Shown here in pieces: positions 8,601-16,249 of a DNA stretch of 64,000 bases. The DNA comes from Nonomuraea aurantiaca. Its GTDB lineage: Bacteria > Actinomycetota > Actinomycetes > Streptosporangiales > Streptosporangiaceae. The translations under genes and the position numbers were made by a program. The notes below the pieces were generated by a model, which was given only the letters and a program-made list of their open reading frames with translations, made no database searches and was not told the DNA's origin. The stretch's first letter is position 1, and every line of letters starts with the position of its first letter. The DNA lies in assembly GCF_020215705.1 (NCBI RefSeq), contig NZ_JAIWNB010000020.1, positions 1-64,000 on the forward strand, written 5' to 3'.

Positions 8601-9929
8601 GACCAGGAGACGGCCACGTTCCCCGGTTCGTACAACGGCGTGATCCACGAGATGCGCGAGACCAGGGACGTCCGCATGGGCCAGTACGGCCACAGCAACC
8701 AGCCCTCGCACCACATCATTTACATGTACGACCACGCGGGGCAGCCGTGGAAGGCGCAGGCCAAGGTCAGGGAGGCGCTGTCGCGGCTCTACCTGGGCAG
8801 CGAGATCGGCCAGGGCTATCCGGGCGACGAGGACAACGGTGAGATGTCCGCCTGGTACGTCTTCAGCGCCCTCGGCTTCTACCCGCTCCAGGCCGGCAGC
8901 CAGGACTACGCGATCGGCTCGCCGCTGTTCACCAAGGCCACCGTGCACCTGCTCAGCGGCAAGGACCTGGTGATCAAGGCGCCGGCCAACAGCGCCGAGA
9001 ACGTCTACGTCCAGGGGCTCAAGGTGAACGGCAAGGCGTGGACGTCCACGGCGCTGCCGCACGACGTGCTGGCCGGTGGGGCCGTACTGGACTTCGCGAT
9101 GGGACCCAAGCCGTCCGCGTGGGGCGAGCCGCCGGAGTCGATCACGCCCGACGGCGAGACGCCGCGCCCGATGCGCGACATCCCGGTCACCGGCGGCCCG
9201 GCGGCACTGTCGGACGACACCTCGACGACAACAGCCACCGTTTCCGGAAATATCACTCTTCAGGCTGGGACGCGGGACAAGGTGGGCTTCTACACCCTCA
9301 CCTCGGCGGCCACCGGGCCCACGTCGTGGAAGCTCGAGGGCTCCTACGACGGTACGGCCTGGACGGTCATCGACCAGCGGGACGGCCAGACGTTCGACCA
9401 GGCGAGGCAGACGCGGCCGTTCAAGGTCGCCCGCCCCGGACGGTACGCCCAGTACCGCCTCACCGTCTCCGGCACGCTGGCCGAGCTGGAGCTGCTGGCA
9501 GTGCCGGATCCGGCCTGCACCCGAACCGTCAGCGGCACCCACAGCGGCCCGCTCACGGTCGGCTCCGGCGTGACCTGCCTGGCGGCGGGCGCGAACGTGA
9601 CCGGCCCCGTCGTCGTCCGGCAGGGCGCCTCGCTGATCGCGCGGGCCGCCACGGTCGGCGGACCGATCACCTCGGTGGGCGCCGGACGGTTGGTCCTGGT
9701 GGACACCTCCGTGGGCGGCCCGCTCACGGCGACCTCGGTGAAGGAGCTGTCCGTGGAGAAATCGGTGGTGGGCGGACCGGTCACGCTGGTCGGCGACAGC
9801 GGGCCGCTGATCGCCGCCAGCACGGTCAAGGGGCCGCTGACCTGCACGGGCAACACCCCGGCACCGACGGCGAACGGCCTGCCCAACGCGGTCTCGGGAC
9901 CGTCGGTCGGGCAGTGCAAGGGTCTCTAG
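5613..9929 (+). CDS. Secreted GH92 alpha-mannosidase with discoidin domains and a 19-residue repeat tail
   Basis: A 1438-residue exported enzyme. A Sec signal peptide (about residues 1-26, ending VATA) is followed by a Pro-rich spacer, an F5/8-type C (discoidin) domain at about 130-255, a beta-sandwich and the GH92 catalytic barrel. Family motifs are NNGFWDTYRTTWPAYS near 760, WAMDGYINDFGISTMA, NQPSHHIIYMYDHAG near 1030 and YPGDEDNGEMSAWYVFSALG near 1070. GH92 enzymes are Ca2+-dependent inverting exo-alpha-mannosidases acting on N-glycans and yeast mannans. A second discoidin-like domain is at about 1205-1300. From residue 1312 come five exact-length 19-residue repeats, each starting Gly-Pro, and the start of a sixth, likely a beta-solenoid. 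Start ATG has AGGAGGG upstream. Regulation by the twin operators is inferred. Confidence 0.93.
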   Translation: MRRARLAVVAAAAVLGFAGLSGVATADPPTSPTVTDPPPSPLPSDAPSAAPTQPAPIEQVTPPPGAKREAAVRTAPPGALFYSSFETGDPQPAWLNMVDEGRKAEGITGSTTGGIPGNIADEVVDIAASGENAASGEVKENLFDGDVNTKWLAFTGTGWVSVKLSKPIAVTRYAMASANDAAQRDPRDWALEGSADGQTWTAVDTRAGEVFDARLKTREFDVAHPGSYLYYRLNITRIGSGAIVQLAELQLSDGDTAPKPLSDMRSLIGPGPGSGYTAKPRAGYTGLKALRYSGSTTTSGGGHSANKVFETDIEVTADTELSYVLFPEFTGAALSYPSTYASVDLAFADGTYLSDLKAEDQHGIRLTPRAQGESKTLYADQWNFQRSRIGEVAKGKRIKRILIAFDAPAGPLPFKGWVDDIMLVNAKPQQVKSLADHVVTTRGTQSTGGFSRGNNFPATAVPHGFNFWTPMTGSGSNSWLYEYHRNGNADNVPTIQAFAASHEPSPWMGDRQSFQVMPSLLATPNPDRVARATPFLHSGETARPYYYGVDLLNGIRTEIAPADHAAVFRFTFPGDGGSLIFDNYNNDGGLTIDQGVVTGYTDTRSGLSAGATRMYVYAVFDQQPTGGGKLTGAGRDNVTGYVAFSAKQVTMRIATSFLGVAQAKRNLELENGTFEEVKARAQRAWEDKLGTVEVEGATPDQLTTLYSNLYRLFLYPNAGFENTGTAAAPAYKYASPVSARSGPDTPTQTGAKIVDGKIYVNNGFWDTYRTTWPAYSLLAPEAGELIDGFVQQYRDGGWIARWSSPGYADLMVGTSSDVAFADAYSKGVRGFDAKSAYAAAVKNATVVPANPAVGRKGLQTSIFRGYTALNEVGEGLSWAMDGYINDFGISTMAAALAKDATGAEKARYLEESEYFRNRALNYVNMFDPEVGFFQGRDSTGKWRRTKADYDPRVWGYDYTETDGWNMAFHAPQDGTGLAALYGGRAGLAKKLDAFFADQETATFPGSYNGVIHEMRETRDVRMGQYGHSNQPSHHIIYMYDHAGQPWKAQAKVREALSRLYLGSEIGQGYPGDEDNGEMSAWYVFSALGFYPLQAGSQDYAIGSPLFTKATVHLLSGKDLVIKAPANSAENVYVQGLKVNGKAWTSTALPHDVLAGGAVLDFAMGPKPSAWGEPPESITPDGETPRPMRDIPVTGGPAALSDDTSTTTATVSGNITLQAGTRDKVGFYTLTSAATGPTSWKLEGSYDGTAWTVIDQRDGQTFDQARQTRPFKVARPGRYAQYRLTVSGTLAELELLAVPDPACTRTVSGTHSGPLTVGSGVTCLAAGANVTGPVVVRQGASLIARAATVGGPITSVGAGRLVLVDTSVGGPLTATSVKELSVEKSVVGGPVTLVGDSGPLIAASTVKGPLTCTGNTPAPTANGLPNAVSGPSVGQCKGL

Positions 9930-9939
9930 GGCGACAATA

Positions 9940-9977
9940 AAACCTTACCGGGTTCGATATTGAACCCGGTAAGGTTT
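9940..9977 (+). promoter_or_regulatory. Perfect 16-bp inverted repeat before tetR (operator, possibly also terminator)
   Basis: Arms 9940-9955 and 9962-9977 (AAACCTTACCGGGTTC and its exact complement) flank a 6-bp spacer. It ends 12 bp before the TetR start, the classic place for an autoregulatory TetR operator, and begins 11 bp after the GH92 stop, so the RNA hairpin could also end that transcript. TATGCT at 9977-9982 could be the -10 box; that would put transcription start at or next to the ATG, i.e. a leaderless message. Confidence 0.75.
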
Positions 9978-9988
9978 ATGCTTTCCCC

Positions 9989-10609
9989 ATGATGATGGCG
10001 GGGCTCAGGGAGAAGAAGAAGGAGCAGACCCGGCGGCGGATCGCCGAGGTGGCGCTGCGGATGTTCGCCGAGCGGGGCTACGAGGCCGTGACGGTCAACG
10101 AGATCGCCGAGGCGGCCGGGGTCGCGAAGGTCACGCTGTTCACCTACTTCCCGACCAAGGAGAGCCTGGTCCTCGACGTGGTCAAGGAGGACACGGCGAA
10201 GATCGTCAACGAGCGGCAGCCGGGACAGGCGCCGCTCGAAGCGCTGCGCGAGCACTACCGGGCGTTCGCCGCCGAGGGCACGGAGGGGGTCGACGTCGAG
10301 GGCCTGCTCACCCGTGCCTGGGTGATCTCGGCCAGCCCGGCGCTGATGGCGGGGCTGCACCAGACCCAGGCGGGGCAGCGGTACGCGCTGGCCGCCGCTC
10401 TGGCTAGTGCGCGTGGGGTGCCGGACGGGTCGTGCGAGCTGCGGGACCAGCTGATGGCCGCGCAGATCACGGCCGTGCTCACGACGGTGCAGGAGGGGTT
10501 CTTCCAGCGGCTCGTCGAGGGGACGCCCATCGCTGAGGCGGGCGGCCGACTGGCGGACGACGTCGAGCTCGCCTTCGACCTCCTAGAGCACGGCTTCACC
10601 GGAGAATAA
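9989..10609 (+). CDS. TetR family transcriptional regulator
   Basis: A 206-residue regulator. The N-terminal helix-turn-helix domain (about residues 8-60) reads TRRRIAEVALRMFAERGYEAVTV and IAEAAGVAKVTLFTYFPTKE, the signature of the TetR fold. The C-terminal ligand domain is not assignable to a known ligand. Three in-frame ATG codons begin the gene (9989, 9992, 9995) and no Shine-Dalgarno is visible. The inverted repeat immediately upstream is its probable operator. Eleven bases after its stop begins a frameshifted gene, so the two were co-transcribed and that gene was probably the regulated partner. Confidence 0.9.
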   Translation: MMMAGLREKKKEQTRRRIAEVALRMFAERGYEAVTVNEIAEAAGVAKVTLFTYFPTKESLVLDVVKEDTAKIVNERQPGQAPLEALREHYRAFAAEGTEGVDVEGLLTRAWVISASPALMAGLHQTQAGQRYALAAALASARGVPDGSCELRDQLMAAQITAVLTTVQEGFFQRLVEGTPIAEAGGRLADDVELAFDLLEHGFTGE

Positions 10610-10620
10610 GGGGATATTTC

Positions 10621-11558
10621 GTGAAAAAAGGCATCAACTATGACACCGGGTTTCTGCCGGGCGAGAGCCTGTCCCGGACGGTGTTCGACGCCGAGACGGT
10701 CGGGCGTGAGATGCGGGTGATCGCCGACGAGCTGCACTGCGCGGCCGTACGCGTCTCCGGTGGCGACCCGGAGCGGCTGAGCGTGGCGGCCGAGCAGGCC
10801 GCGGCGGCCGGGCTGGAGGTCTGGTTCGCGCCGTTCCCCGTTGACCTCACGCCGGAGCAGGTGATCCCCCTCTACGCCGACTGCGCCGGGCGAGCCGAGG
10901 CCGTCCGGCGCGGCGGCGCCGAGGTGGTGCTGGTCACCGGCTGTGAGACCAGCGCCTTCTGCGACGGGTTCATGCCCGGTGCCGACTACATGGAGCGCCT
11001 GCGGGCGATGATGTCGGCCGACCTGGAGTGGTGGCAGTCGCTGGGCACGATCATGGGCCGTTTCAACGGCTTCCTGGGGGAGGCGGCCGAGACGGTGCGG
11101 CCGCTGTTCGGGGGGCGGATCACGTACGCCTCCGGGCCGTGGGAGTTCGTCGACTGGACGCCGTTCGACCTGGTCGGTGTGGACGCCTACCGGGCCGCGT
11201 ACAACGCCGGGGCTTCGTGGAGGAGGTGCGCGGCCACTTCAAGCACGGCAAGCCCGTGGCGGTGACCGAGTTCGGCACCTGTGCCTATAAGGGGGCGGGG
11301 GAGCTCGGGGGCATGGCCTGGGAGGTGCCCGACGGCTCCGTACGCGACGAGGGCGAGCAGGTCCGTTACCTGAACGAGCTGCTCGACGTCTTCGAGCAGG
11401 AGGGCGTCGAGACGGCCCTGTGGTTCACCTTCGCCTCCTACAACCGGCCCGGCGACGCCGACCTCGGCGCGTACGGGGTGGTCCGGATGCTCGACGAGAC
11501 CCGCTGGGAGACCAAGGCGGCCTTCCACGCGATGGCGGCCCGGTACGGGCGCGCCTGA
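10621..11558 (+). pseudogene. Frameshifted TIM-barrel, glycosidase-like hypothetical protein
   Basis: The frame opens with GTG at 10621 (AAGGGG upstream) and reads GINYDTGFLPGESLSRTVFD through FDLVGVDAYRAAYNA, then runs out of frame at the GCCGGGGC of 11206-11213. The missing end continues in the next frame as GFVEEVRGHFKHGKPVAVTEFGT and stops at 11556-11558. A single-base loss there explains both halves; together they give about 312 residues. Features such as VTEFG and ALWFTFASYN look like a (beta/alpha)8 glycoside-hydrolase-like fold. From memory, some records call this family 'abortive phage infection protein', with no experiment I know of. The break could be a true mutation or a sequencing error. 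Confidence 0.75.
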
Positions 11559-11655
11559 ACCCCGCGCGGCCGGTCGGTCGCGTGAGGTCCGCGTGCCCGG
11601 CTGGGCGGTCGGTCGGTCGCGTGAGGTCCGCATGTGCCGGCCGGGGCGCGGTGGG

Positions 11656-12435
11656 TCAGGGGCGTGTGCAAGTGAAGATGGCGGTGCCCGGTATGTGCTT
11701 GCCGCGCAGCGGGCTCCAGCCGCCCCACACCCGCTCGTGGCCCGCCGGCCATTCGGGCTCCAGCAGGCCCGTCACGCTCAGCCCCGAGGCGACGATCAGG
11801 CCGATCCAGTCGCCCATCGTCCGATGGTGCTCGACGTAGGTGGGTGTGCCGTACTCGTCCGTCTCGACATAGGGCGAACGGTCGAAGTAGGACCGGTCGG
11901 ACGTCAGCCCGCGCGGCCCCGGATCGTCGGGGAACGCCCACCGGATCGGATGGCTGACCGAGAACACGAACCGCCCGCCCGGCCTGAGCACCCTGCCCAC
12001 CTCCCGGAACACCGCCGGCGGATCGGCCACGAACGGCAACGCCCCGAACGCCGAGCACGCCAGATCGAACGACCGATCGGCGAACGGGAGCACCTCGGCG
12101 TCGGCCTGCACCACAGGGACGTGCAGGCCGGTGTCGAGGTCGATCCGTTGCGAGTGGCGCAACTGCCGGTGCGACAGGTCGAACGCGGCGACCTGGGCCC
12201 CCTGCCCGACCAGCCACCGAGCGCACTGGGCCGCGCCACAGCCCATCTCCAGCACCCGCCGGCCGCTTACGTCGCCCAGCAGGTGCGCCTCGGCCTCGTC
12301 GACGCCCTCCGGGCACCAGACGAAGCCGGTATCCCGCAGGAACTCGCCGTGTTCGACCTGGTAGTCGTCGGCGTTGCCGTCCCACCAGCCGCGGTTGGCC
12401 CGCGAGGAATCCGACAGCGCGTTCCCTGGAGGCAC
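11656..12435 (-). CDS. SAM-dependent class I methyltransferase
   Basis: A 259-residue enzyme with motif I VLEMGCGAAQCARWL near residue 63, an acidic residue at the end of beta-2 (VAAFDLSHRQL), motif II/III area FDLACSAFGALPFV and the post-motif RVLRPGGRFVFSVSHPI. This is the arrangement of the Methyltransf_11/25 group that methylates small molecules; substrate unknown. The GTG start overlaps the TAG stop of the DUF4191 gene by one base (TAGTG), so translation is coupled and the pair forms an operon; the frequent genome pairing with DUF4191 suggests a housekeeping role, which is inference. Confidence 0.88.
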   Translation of the reverse strand: MPPGNALSDSSRANRGWWDGNADDYQVEHGEFLRDTGFVWCPEGVDEAEAHLLGDVSGRRVLEMGCGAAQCARWLVGQGAQVAAFDLSHRQLRHSQRIDLDTGLHVPVVQADAEVLPFADRSFDLACSAFGALPFVADPPAVFREVGRVLRPGGRFVFSVSHPIRWAFPDDPGPRGLTSDRSYFDRSPYVETDEYGTPTYVEHHRTMGDWIGLIVASGLSVTGLLEPEWPAGHERVWGGWSPLRGKHIPGTAIFTCTRP

Positions 12436-13115
12436 TAGCGCATCTTGGGGCCGCGCGGAACGCGAGCGCCCCTGGGCATCGGGCCCTTGGGCATCGGCAT
12501 GTTCTTGGGGAGCGAGCGCAGGCGGTCCTTGACCTCGTTGACCGCGGGCTTCTTGAGGTTGCGTGGCAGCTTCATGATGTGGCGCTGGAGCTTGCCCAGC
12601 GGCACCTGCCCCTCGCCGTCACCGCACTGGATGTCGTAGATCTCGACGCCCAGCACCACCCGCGCGACCCGCTTCTTCTCGGCCGCGAGCATCTTCGCCA
12701 CCCGGTTGCCGGGCCCTTCGGACACCAGCACGACCCCCGGGAACCCGATCACGAGGTGGATCAGGTCCTGGTCACGGTTGACCGCGATGGCCGGGGTGAC
12801 CTGCCAGTTGCCCCGCATGCCCTGCAGCACCGCGGCGGCGGCGCCGGTCTGGCCGTGCAGGATGGAATATTGGGCGCGCTGCGCCAGCTGCCCGAACACC
12901 ACGAGGCCGACGGTGAGCGCGGCGAGCACGCCGAGGAACACCGAATACCACAGATAGTCCGTGACCAGCCCGATCACGACGATCACAGCCAGCGTGCCGA
13001 CCGCCGAAAGGAAGACGATCGGCAACCCCTTGGGGTTGGCCTGCTTGATGATCTGCGCGATCATGCGGAACTGCTTGATGCGTCCCGGCTTCTCTGGGTC
13101 CTCGGACTTTGCCAT
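12435..13115 (-). CDS. DUF4191 membrane protein
   Basis: A 226-residue actinobacterial protein. The first 35 residues are charged (MAKSEDPEKPGRIKQFRMIA), then two transmembrane helices (about 32-53 and 57-77), then a soluble domain with HLVIGFPGVVLVSEGP and a strongly basic tail (LRSLPKNMPMPKGPMPRG). The layout is that of DUF4191, a family found next to lipA in many actinomycetes; function unknown. The ATG at 13115 is preferred because the family starts MAK; GGAG lies close upstream. The lipA gene is upstream on the same strand but a terminator and 270 bp lie between. Confidence 0.88.
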   Translation of the reverse strand: MAKSEDPEKPGRIKQFRMIAQIIKQANPKGLPIVFLSAVGTLAVIVVIGLVTDYLWYSVFLGVLAALTVGLVVFGQLAQRAQYSILHGQTGAAAAVLQGMRGNWQVTPAIAVNRDQDLIHLVIGFPGVVLVSEGPGNRVAKMLAAEKKRVARVVLGVEIYDIQCGDGEGQVPLGKLQRHIMKLPRNLKKPAVNEVKDRLRSLPKNMPMPKGPMPRGARVPRGPKMR

Positions 13116-13353
13116 GCTCCGAAGAATACAAACCAACCGAGCGGGATACGAAAACGCCTCTGGTCGTTCGGGGGTTTTTCTTTTACGGCAGAGCACGGTG
13201 GGCCCCACCCGCCGCACAGGGCCGGGCCCTGTCCAGGGGCACGCTCCTCCGGTGATGCGGGGCCGGGCGCCGTGACGAGACGGTGAGACCCCGGCCTACG
13301 TGCGTTACCAAACCGGTATTGCGCGAAGCCCGGTCGCCTCCACAGCGAAGCCA

Positions 13354-13378
13354 GGCCGCCTCCGTGGTGGAGGCGGCC
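13354..13378 (-). terminator. Terminator of lipA
   Basis: A perfect 10-bp GC stem (GGCCGCCTCC, 13354-13363, with 13369-13378) and a 5-nt loop, 11 bp beyond the lipA stop. No U run. The rest of the 270-bp gap up to the DUF4191 start shows no gene. Confidence 0.75.
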
Positions 13379-13388
13379 CAGTGGAACG

Positions 13389-14318
13389 TCAGGCGCTCTG
13401 GCGAGCCTCGATGGCCTGCTTGTAGAGCTTGCCCGCGCGGTAGGAGGAGCGGACGAGCGGGCCTGAAAGGACGCCCGCGAAGCCGATCGCCTCGGCCTCC
13501 GCCTGGAGCTCGACGAACTCCTCCGGCTTGACCCAGCGCTCGACCGGGTGGTGGCGGGGCGTCGGGCGCAGGTATTGGGTGATCGTCAGCAGGTCGGTGC
13601 CGGCGGCGTGCAGGTCGCGCATCGCCTCCACGACCTCCTCGCGCGTCTCGCCCATGCCCAGGATCAGGTTGGACTTGGTGACCAGACCGGCCTCACGGGC
13701 CATCGTGATCACGCCCAGCGAGCGGTCATAGCGGAACGCGGGCCGGATGCGCTTGAAGATCCGCGGCACGGTCTCGACATTGTGCGCGAACACCTCGGGC
13801 TTGGCCGAGAACACCTCTTCCAGCTGCCCGCGGTCACCGTTGAAGTCGGGCACCAGCAGCTCGACCCCGCAGCCGGGCAGCAGCGCGTGGATCTGCCGCG
13901 CGGTCTCGGCGTAGAGCCAGGCGCCGCCGTCGGGCAGGTCGTCGCGGGCCACACCGGTCACCGTGGCGTAGCGCAGGCCCATCTGCTCGACCGACTCGGC
14001 CACGCGGCGTGGCTCGTCCCGGTCGTACTCCTTGGGCTTGCCGGTGTCGATCTGGCAGAAGTCGCAGCGGCGCGTGCACTGGTCGCCGCCGATGAGGAAC
14101 GTCGCCTCGCGGTCTTCCCAGCACTCGTAGATATTGGGGCAGCCCGCCTCTTCACAGACCGTGTGCAGGCCCTCCCGGCGCACGAGCGATTTGAGCTCGG
14201 TGTATTCGGGGCCCGTCTTCAGCTTGGTCTTGATCCACGGGGGCTTGCGCTCGATAGGGGTTTCGGCGTTGCGCACCTCCAGGCGGAGGAGCTTTCGGCC
14301 TTCAGGAGCAACGGTCAC
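13389..14318 (-). CDS. lipA: Lipoyl synthase
   Basis: A 309-residue radical SAM enzyme that inserts two sulfur atoms into the octanoyl chain of lipoyl domains. Both clusters are visible: the auxiliary cluster Cys at residues 55, 60 and 66 (CEEAGCPNIYEC) and the radical SAM CX3CX2C at 81, 85 and 88 (CTRRCDFC). The C-terminal SSYRAG contains the conserved Ser that binds the auxiliary cluster. GTG start with no strong ribosome site. It lies downstream of a membrane protein gene and lipB on the same strand; product targets in this window include the lipoyl domain of the E2 protein at 35.8-37.2 kb. Confidence 0.97.
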   Translation of the reverse strand: MTVAPEGRKLLRLEVRNAETPIERKPPWIKTKLKTGPEYTELKSLVRREGLHTVCEEAGCPNIYECWEDREATFLIGGDQCTRRCDFCQIDTGKPKEYDRDEPRRVAESVEQMGLRYATVTGVARDDLPDGGAWLYAETARQIHALLPGCGVELLVPDFNGDRGQLEEVFSAKPEVFAHNVETVPRIFKRIRPAFRYDRSLGVITMAREAGLVTKSNLILGMGETREEVVEAMRDLHAAGTDLLTITQYLRPTPRHHPVERWVKPEEFVELQAEAEAIGFAGVLSGPLVRSSYRAGKLYKQAIEARQSA

Positions 14319-14406
14319 CGACCCAGCTTACGTCTCGCCCCGCCCTGCCCCATGCCCAGGGCGGTCATTCCCAGGGTCATCGGATGATTCGGCCGACTCG
14401 GCCAGC

Positions 14407-15459
14407 TCAGATGACCAGGCCGAAGCTGCGGATGGCGCGGGTGTAGTGGCGGAGCAGTTCGTCGTCGATCCGGTCCGACTCGGCCGAGCCGAGCAGCTCC
14501 GAGCCGGACAGCGCGGATCCGGACAGCTTCAAGTCGGACGGCTTCAAGGTGGACAGCGGGGAGCCGGATGCGGCGGTGCGGACGCCGTCGGGGGCCAGCA
14601 GCGCGGTCTGCCTGATCGACGCCACGCTCTCGCCGCGCAGGGCCGCCGCCTGCATGGGGGCGACGTACCTGCCGCCGGCCAGCAGTCCGTCGATCTCGGC
14701 CAGTTCCTCGGCCGTGAGGACGCGCATGGCCCGCGCCTGCCGTCGTTCTTGCCTGCGGGCGTCGTCGGAGCGGGCCAGCCGTTTCAGGCAGTACTCGGTG
14801 AGCAGCACCGGGCCGCCGAGCACCCGCCCGACGATCCGGCCCAGGAAGCTGACCGCCTCGTAGCCGGTGCTGCTGGTGTCCAGGACGCCGAGCGAGGAGG
14901 CCATCTGCGTGTGGGCCGCCTCGCGCGCACGCAGCGGTGCCGCTCCGATGAGCGCCTCCCGCCACTCGCCCAGCGTCGACAGCGCGCCGTCCACGATGAG
15001 CTCGCCGCCGGTCGGCAGCTCCGCGTACGCCCTGACCAGCAGCGCGACCCGCTGCCGCGGCGACATAGCCAGCCATGAGGGCAGCCCGATGACCAGCACG
15101 GGCACCCTGAGCAGGCCGGTGCGCGCGTACGTGGTGCCCAGGACCAGGTCCCTGACCGCCACCTTCTGGGGACGCTTGACGCCGATCCGGTCGGCCACCC
15201 GCTCCGCCATGCCGTACACCTGCCGGGCGGAGGAGGGGTCGAGGACCTCGGCGTCGGCGGGCAGGCGGCCGAGGCGTGGCCGCAGCATCCACCCGATGGC
15301 GATCAGCAGGGCGCCGAGCGCCCACGCCGGGGCGAGCTGGGCGTTGACCACGATCGTCCACCCGCCCAGCACGACGAAGGCCAGCGTCAGGGTGTGCACG
15401 ACGAGAGCGAGGACCAGAGCCGCGAGCCACGTCGCGGACCGCTTCACAGACCGCTTCAC
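14407..15459 (-). CDS. Membrane protein with a degenerate M48-peptidase-like region
   Basis: A 350-residue protein. Two transmembrane helices (about residues 9-32 and 38-57) precede a soluble domain. Residues from 85 onward (KVAVRDLVLGTTYARTGLL, LPSWLAMSPRQRVALLVRAYAEL) resemble the fold of integral M48 peptidases, but the position of the HExxH zinc motif reads VRAYAEL, so no metal site is present and peptidase activity is not expected. The end is rich in short Ser-Gly-Ser steps. Start is a GTG at 15459 (or 15447), chosen because the first helix follows directly. It sits between lipB and lipA; a link to lipoylation is not shown. Confidence 0.7.
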   Translation of the reverse strand: MKRSVKRSATWLAALVLALVVHTLTLAFVVLGGWTIVVNAQLAPAWALGALLIAIGWMLRPRLGRLPADAEVLDPSSARQVYGMAERVADRIGVKRPQKVAVRDLVLGTTYARTGLLRVPVLVIGLPSWLAMSPRQRVALLVRAYAELPTGGELIVDGALSTLGEWREALIGAAPLRAREAAHTQMASSLGVLDTSSTGYEAVSFLGRIVGRVLGGPVLLTEYCLKRLARSDDARRQERRQARAMRVLTAEELAEIDGLLAGGRYVAPMQAAALRGESVASIRQTALLAPDGVRTAASGSPLSTLKPSDLKLSGSALSGSELLGSAESDRIDDELLRHYTRAIRSFGLVI

Positions 15460-15518
15460 AGGCTGATCGTAAACAGGCGAATGCCGTATTTCACGGCAAT
15501 TCGGTGACCGGCCATGGG

Positions 15519-16211
15519 TCAGCGGCGGAGGAGGTCTTCCTCGTGCAGGTCGTACGGCTCCAGGCCCAGCGCTTCGGCCAGCCGTTTCTCGGCGATCGGC
15601 ATGACCTCCTCGACCACGATCCGCCTGCCCGTCTCGGCGGACAGCGAGGAGACGCCCACGTCCGGGATGCCGCACGGGACGATCCGGCTGAACCACCGCG
15701 GATCATTGGCACAGTTGAGCGCGAAGCCGTGCATCGTGACGCCGCGCGAGACGCGGATGGCCACGGCGCCGAGCTGGCGGTCGGGCAGGCCGAGGCTGGT
15801 GTCGCCCGCGGCCCAGACCCCGGCCCAGCCCGGTATCCGCCGGGCCGTGACGCCGAAGTCGGCACAGATCTGGATCATCGTGTCTTCGAGCCGGCAGATG
15901 TAGCCGGTCACGTCGTCGATCTCGACGATCGGGTAGGCGACCAGCTGGCCGGGACCGTGCCAGGTGATGCGGCCCCCGCGGTCGACGTCGATCACGGGGG
16001 TGCCGTCGGAGGGGCGTTCGTGCGGGGCGGTGCGCTTGCCCGCCGTGTAGACGGGCGCGTGCTCCAGGAGCAGGACCGTGTCGGTCAGCTCCCGGGCCAC
16101 CCGTTTGCCGTGCACCCAGCGTTGCAGCTGCCAAGCCTGCTCGTAGGGGACGTCGACACCGAGACGGACGATGGCCAATGCGTGGGGTTCGACCCCGTGC
16201 TTGGGGCGCAT
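15519..16211 (-). CDS. lipB: Lipoyl(octanoyl) transferase
   Basis: A 230-residue enzyme that moves the octanoyl group from acyl carrier protein to lipoyl domains, the step before LipA. Motifs: EHAPVYTAGKR, the substrate loop RGGRITWHGPGQLVAYPI, and VPCGIPDVG with the catalytic Cys. The lysine that pairs with it lies in the preceding strand region. Start ATG at 16211 follows family length; a GTG eight codons upstream is possible. The next upstream gene on the same strand is the S51 peptidase. With lipA it makes a complete endogenous lipoylation route. Confidence 0.96.
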   Translation of the reverse strand: MRPKHGVEPHALAIVRLGVDVPYEQAWQLQRWVHGKRVARELTDTVLLLEHAPVYTAGKRTAPHERPSDGTPVIDVDRGGRITWHGPGQLVAYPIVEIDDVTGYICRLEDTMIQICADFGVTARRIPGWAGVWAAGDTSLGLPDRQLGAVAIRVSRGVTMHGFALNCANDPRWFSRIVPCGIPDVGVSSLSAETGRRIVVEEVMPIAEKRLAEALGLEPYDLHEEDLLRR

Positions 16212-16249
16212 GGGTCCATTGTGCCGTTCCCTCACCCATCCAGGGTAAT

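Noticed and set aside
5730..9542. A 1270-codon open frame antisense to the mannosidase gene
   Set aside because: It mirrors the third-position GC of the real gene, has no domain or start signal, and its translation is low-complexity Arg/Gly/Ala; the sense frame carries GH92 motifs.
11187..11633. A 148-codon minus-strand frame with TSRDRP repeats
   Set aside because: The repeat GGTCGGTCGCGTGAGGTCCGC lies in the short gap after the frameshifted gene and the rest is antisense to it; no support as a gene.
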